This document shows positions 61,736 through 64,000 of a stretch of DNA of 64,000 nt, in pieces. How positions within the stretch are numbered: the stretch's first letter is position 1; the number at the start of each line of letters is the position of its first letter. This DNA is from Phytophthora sp. 'mugwort' (lineage: Eukaryota > Oomycota > Peronosporomycetes > Peronosporales > Peronosporaceae): assembly GCA_033558025.1 (NCBI GenBank), contig JAUCEF010000017.1:744001-808000 (forward strand). Direction: 5' to 3'. Position numbers and translations under genes: made by a program. The notes beneath the pieces were generated by a model. That model was not told the origin of the DNA and made no database searches. It worked only from the letters and a program-made list of their open reading frames with translations.

Positions 61736-62960
61736 CGAATTTTGATCCGTCGTCTATTCATCTTGAATGACCACCACCTCCTCTGATGGTAGTCACGTCT
61801 CCCACTGTCGAAGACGTCTTCCATAAACTGCGCGTCGCGGCTCACCAGCATGCGACCGCTCTTGATCTCTTCGAAACGATACGCTTTCTCATGCTCCGAG
61901 TATCCCAGGAACCGACAGCGCACCGACCGAGCGTCAAACTTGGTGCGCTTCTCCTTCGGCACGTGCACGTACGCGTGGCAACCGAACACCTTGAGGTTCA
62001 CTAGCAGCGGTTTCTTGCCTGTTCAAACTTGGTGCGACGAGTTGTCGTGGTTGATGGCACGCGTCGGACACCGATTACGGAGGAACGTAGCTGTCACGAC
62101 AGCTTCACCCCAATACGTCTTGGGCAATCCAGCATGTTCCAGCATGCAGCACGCACACTCCACCAACGTCCGGTTCATGCGCTCGGCGACTCCGTTCAGC
62201 TGAGGCGTGTATGGCGGCGTGAACTTCTGCATGATACCACGGTCCGCACAGAACTTGGCCATCGCACCCGAAGTGTATTCGCCGCCGTTGTCGCTCCGGA
62301 GTGTCTTCGCGCGCTTGCCAGTCTGAGTTTCAGCAAACGCCACAAACTTAGCGAATTTGGCAGCCACCCCGGACTTGTTCCGCAGCAAGTACACCACACA
62401 GAAGTGCGACTTGTCGTCGATGAACGTGACGAAGTAGCGCTTGCCACCAACCGTTGGTGTCTGCATGGGGCCGCACACATCGCTGTGAACCACCTCCCGC
62501 ACTTGCTTCGCACGGTTCGGCGACGACTTCATGTAGCTCACTCGCGTTTGTTTGCCGAGTGAGCATCCATCGCACAGCTCCCACTGCTTTACCGACGCCA
62601 TGTCGATACCAACACCGTAGCTCTTCTTGACGATGGCGTCTAGACCGCCATGGCCGATGTGACCAAGTCGAAGGTGCCAGAGGTACGACGTGGTGTCCCC
62701 TTGGCGATCCTTCGAACTTGCCGCATTGGCCTCGTCAGGCATCATCAGAGTCATGCACAGCTTGAACAGCCCTTTGCCCTCACGAGCTTCCACTTAAGAT
62801 ACTTCGTTTCAGCGAAGCATCCGTCGCTCTCGAAGATGACTGGCCCGACGTCGTTGGTGAACCGACCAACCGAAAACAGGTTGCGCGACAACTTCGGAAT
62901 GTGCCACACGTTCGTTAGCACACCCTTCTTCATGCCGCGCGGGGTCTTCATCGACATCAC
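61585..62960 (-). pseudogene. copia integrase region
   Basis: After FSVGRFTNDVGPVIFESDGC comes a GAG-pre-integrase domain (LWHLRLGHIGHGGLDAIVKK, CDGCSLGKQTR: the HHCC zinc site). The rve catalytic core follows: VVHSDVCGPMQTPTVGGKRY (first Asp), LRSDNGGEYTSGAMAKFC (second Asp), YTPQLNGVAERMNRTLVECA (Glu). After a break, NLKVFGCHAYVHVPKEKRTK and CRFLGYSEHEKAYR is the post-integrase domain. All three integrase catalytic residues are present in the ORF 62,023-62,793; the breaks are outside the core. Confidence 0.9.
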
Positions 62961-63059
62961 AATGTCGCTGGCCGCACAGCCTGAACCACACCGTCGTCCG
63001 CAAGATCACGTCCACCGGAGAGATCATCTTGTAGTTCTTCATGTACTCCTTCGACTACG

Positions 63060-63936
63060 TCATGTCCTGCGTCGCACCTGAGTCGACCAGCCACACTCCA
63101 TTCGACTTGGAGGCACCCGTGTTACCACCAACCGAGAAGAGGAAGTCACCTGAGTCGTCTTCACTCTGCGCGATATTCGCTCGTTGCGGCCTCTACCACT
63201 CCGCGTTCTCGCGGATTCGCACCGGACACTTGGCGATCCAATGTCCGTGCGCGCCACAGTAGTGACAGGCACTAGTCTTCTGCGCCTGCCGACCTTTGCG
63301 CTTGTTGTCGCTTGTCATGAACGCTTGACCTTGGCCGTGCGCGGTGCCGTCCGTACCGCCACCTTGTTCCTTGCGCTTCATGTCCTCATGCAGCAGCCGA
63401 GACGTCACGAGTTCCCACGACAGTGAGTCGGCTCTCGACTCCAACGCCATGATCAGGAACTGGTACGACTCGCTCAGACTTCCCAAAAGCGTGATCACCA
63501 AGTCGCTGGCCGGAGCGCCCACTGCGTCGAGCTGCTCTGCCAGCGTCTTGATCTTGTTGATGTGCTCCAGCACATCATCACCTTCCTCCATCATCGTCGT
63601 GAAGAAACGCCGACGAAGGAAGAGCTTGTTGACCAACTCTTCTTCTCGATGTGTCCTTCCAGTCTTGACCATGCATCATGCGCGTCCTTCACCGAGCGAA
63701 CCAGCGGCAGCTGCGAATCCTCCATCGCGAGACAGATCATCGCCAGCGCCTTGCGCGACTTCTTCCGAAAGAGCGCTTGATCCACCAGTCTGGCAGTGCT
63801 CCAGCTTCACTTCCCCACTTGTCACTTCCCACAGTTCGCGCTCCTCGAGCACCATCTGCATCTTGAACTTCCACGTGTGGAAGTTAATTCCGTCGAACTT
63901 GTTGATGCAGGCGGTCGTAGTCGAAGTGGCGTCCAT
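63060..63936 (-). pseudogene. copia gag and protease region
   Basis: Gag begins MDATSTTTACINKFDGINFH then TWKFKMQMVLEERELWEV, the copia Gag head. After a frame change, VNKLFLRRRFFTTMMEEGDD, VLEHINKIKTLAEQLDAVGA and LVITLLGSLSESYQFL form the UBN2 segment. CHYCGAHGHWIAKC (near 63,260) is the CCHC knuckle. The protease active site appears as VWLVDSGATQDMT near 63,070, followed at once by a stop. Two or more frame changes. Confidence 0.85.
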
Positions 63937-64000
63937 GGCGAAGGCGTAGTCGGGGTCTTGGTCTTGGTCACGAAAGACGGGGCTTGGGCTCATAACCAAA

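Larger units (their letters stand above)
59802..64000 (-). mobile_element. Ty1/copia retrotransposon, truncated by the window edge, many breaks
   Basis: The minus-strand order Gag - protease - integrase - RT - RNase H is that of Ty1/copia. Coding starts near 63,936 (MDATSTTTACINKFDGINFH) and runs to the stop at about 59,802. Frameshifts and stops interrupt gag, pro, pol and RT, so it is inactive. LTRs were not identified: the 5' LTR would lie beyond 64,000, and downstream sequence at 59,642-59,800 may be part of the 3' LTR, cut by the TA-flanked element. Confidence 0.92.

Noticed and set aside
1..64000. CRISPR arrays, operons and bacterial-type signals
   Set aside because: No regularly spaced repeats of that kind were seen, and introns and gene families show a eukaryotic nuclear genome.

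Overview
The window looks like a piece of an oomycete (probably Phytophthora) nuclear genome. The evidence is protein families and architectures typical of that group: a tandem pair of PUFA elongases, a WW-PDZ-PH protein and a FAM227 protein. Introns are few and short, mostly 67-110 bp with GT..AG borders. Gene-dense blocks alternate with blocks packed with broken DNA transposons, mainly PIF/Harbinger, plus Ty1/copia.

Layout: 1-2.2 kb holds a decayed citrate synthase fragment. 2.3-18.2 kb is a host block: two ELO elongases (-), an RS-rich WD40 protein (-), a large ABC transporter with an extra N-terminal membrane domain (+), a WW-PDZ-PH coiled-coil protein (-) and an intact copia-type Gag-like ORF without pol (-). 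18.6-44.4 kb is a transposon island: a LINE remnant abutting a Harbinger transposase remnant, a Harbinger transposase split by a 9.4 kb piggyBac-type element, and several further Harbinger elements with Myb/SANT-like partner ORFs. 44.4-49.8 kb is a second host block: a nine-exon DOT1-like methyltransferase (+), RIO1 kinase (-), a small coiled-coil protein (+) and APC10 (-). 50.0-53.0 kb is a decayed BED-finger hAT element. 54.7-58.3 kb holds a broken GH17 glucanase with a lectin tail (+), a FAM227 gene (-) and a small unknown gene (-). 58.8-59.6 kb is a TA-flanked inverted-repeat element. From 59.8 kb to the right edge runs a decayed Ty1/copia element (-).

Main discovery: the piggyBac-type element at about 23,194-32,623 has CCCTTTCGCG inverted ends, TTAA/TTAG at its borders and internal subterminal repeats. 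Removing it rejoins a Harbinger transposase reading frame in phase (left side ends ..AIRFVL, right side continues GDKADG..). Between its ends lie a piggyBac transposase, a younger Harbinger insertion with its own TIRs and TAA duplications, and a broken SANT/Myb plus DOT1-like methyltransferase gene that may be cargo. Two further elements have ends defined at base level: a 2,786 bp Harbinger at 41,562-44,347 and an 861 bp TA-flanked element at 58,779-59,639. No tRNA, rRNA, CRISPR or other RNA gene was recognised. All family assignments rest on recognising motifs by eye; no search was run.
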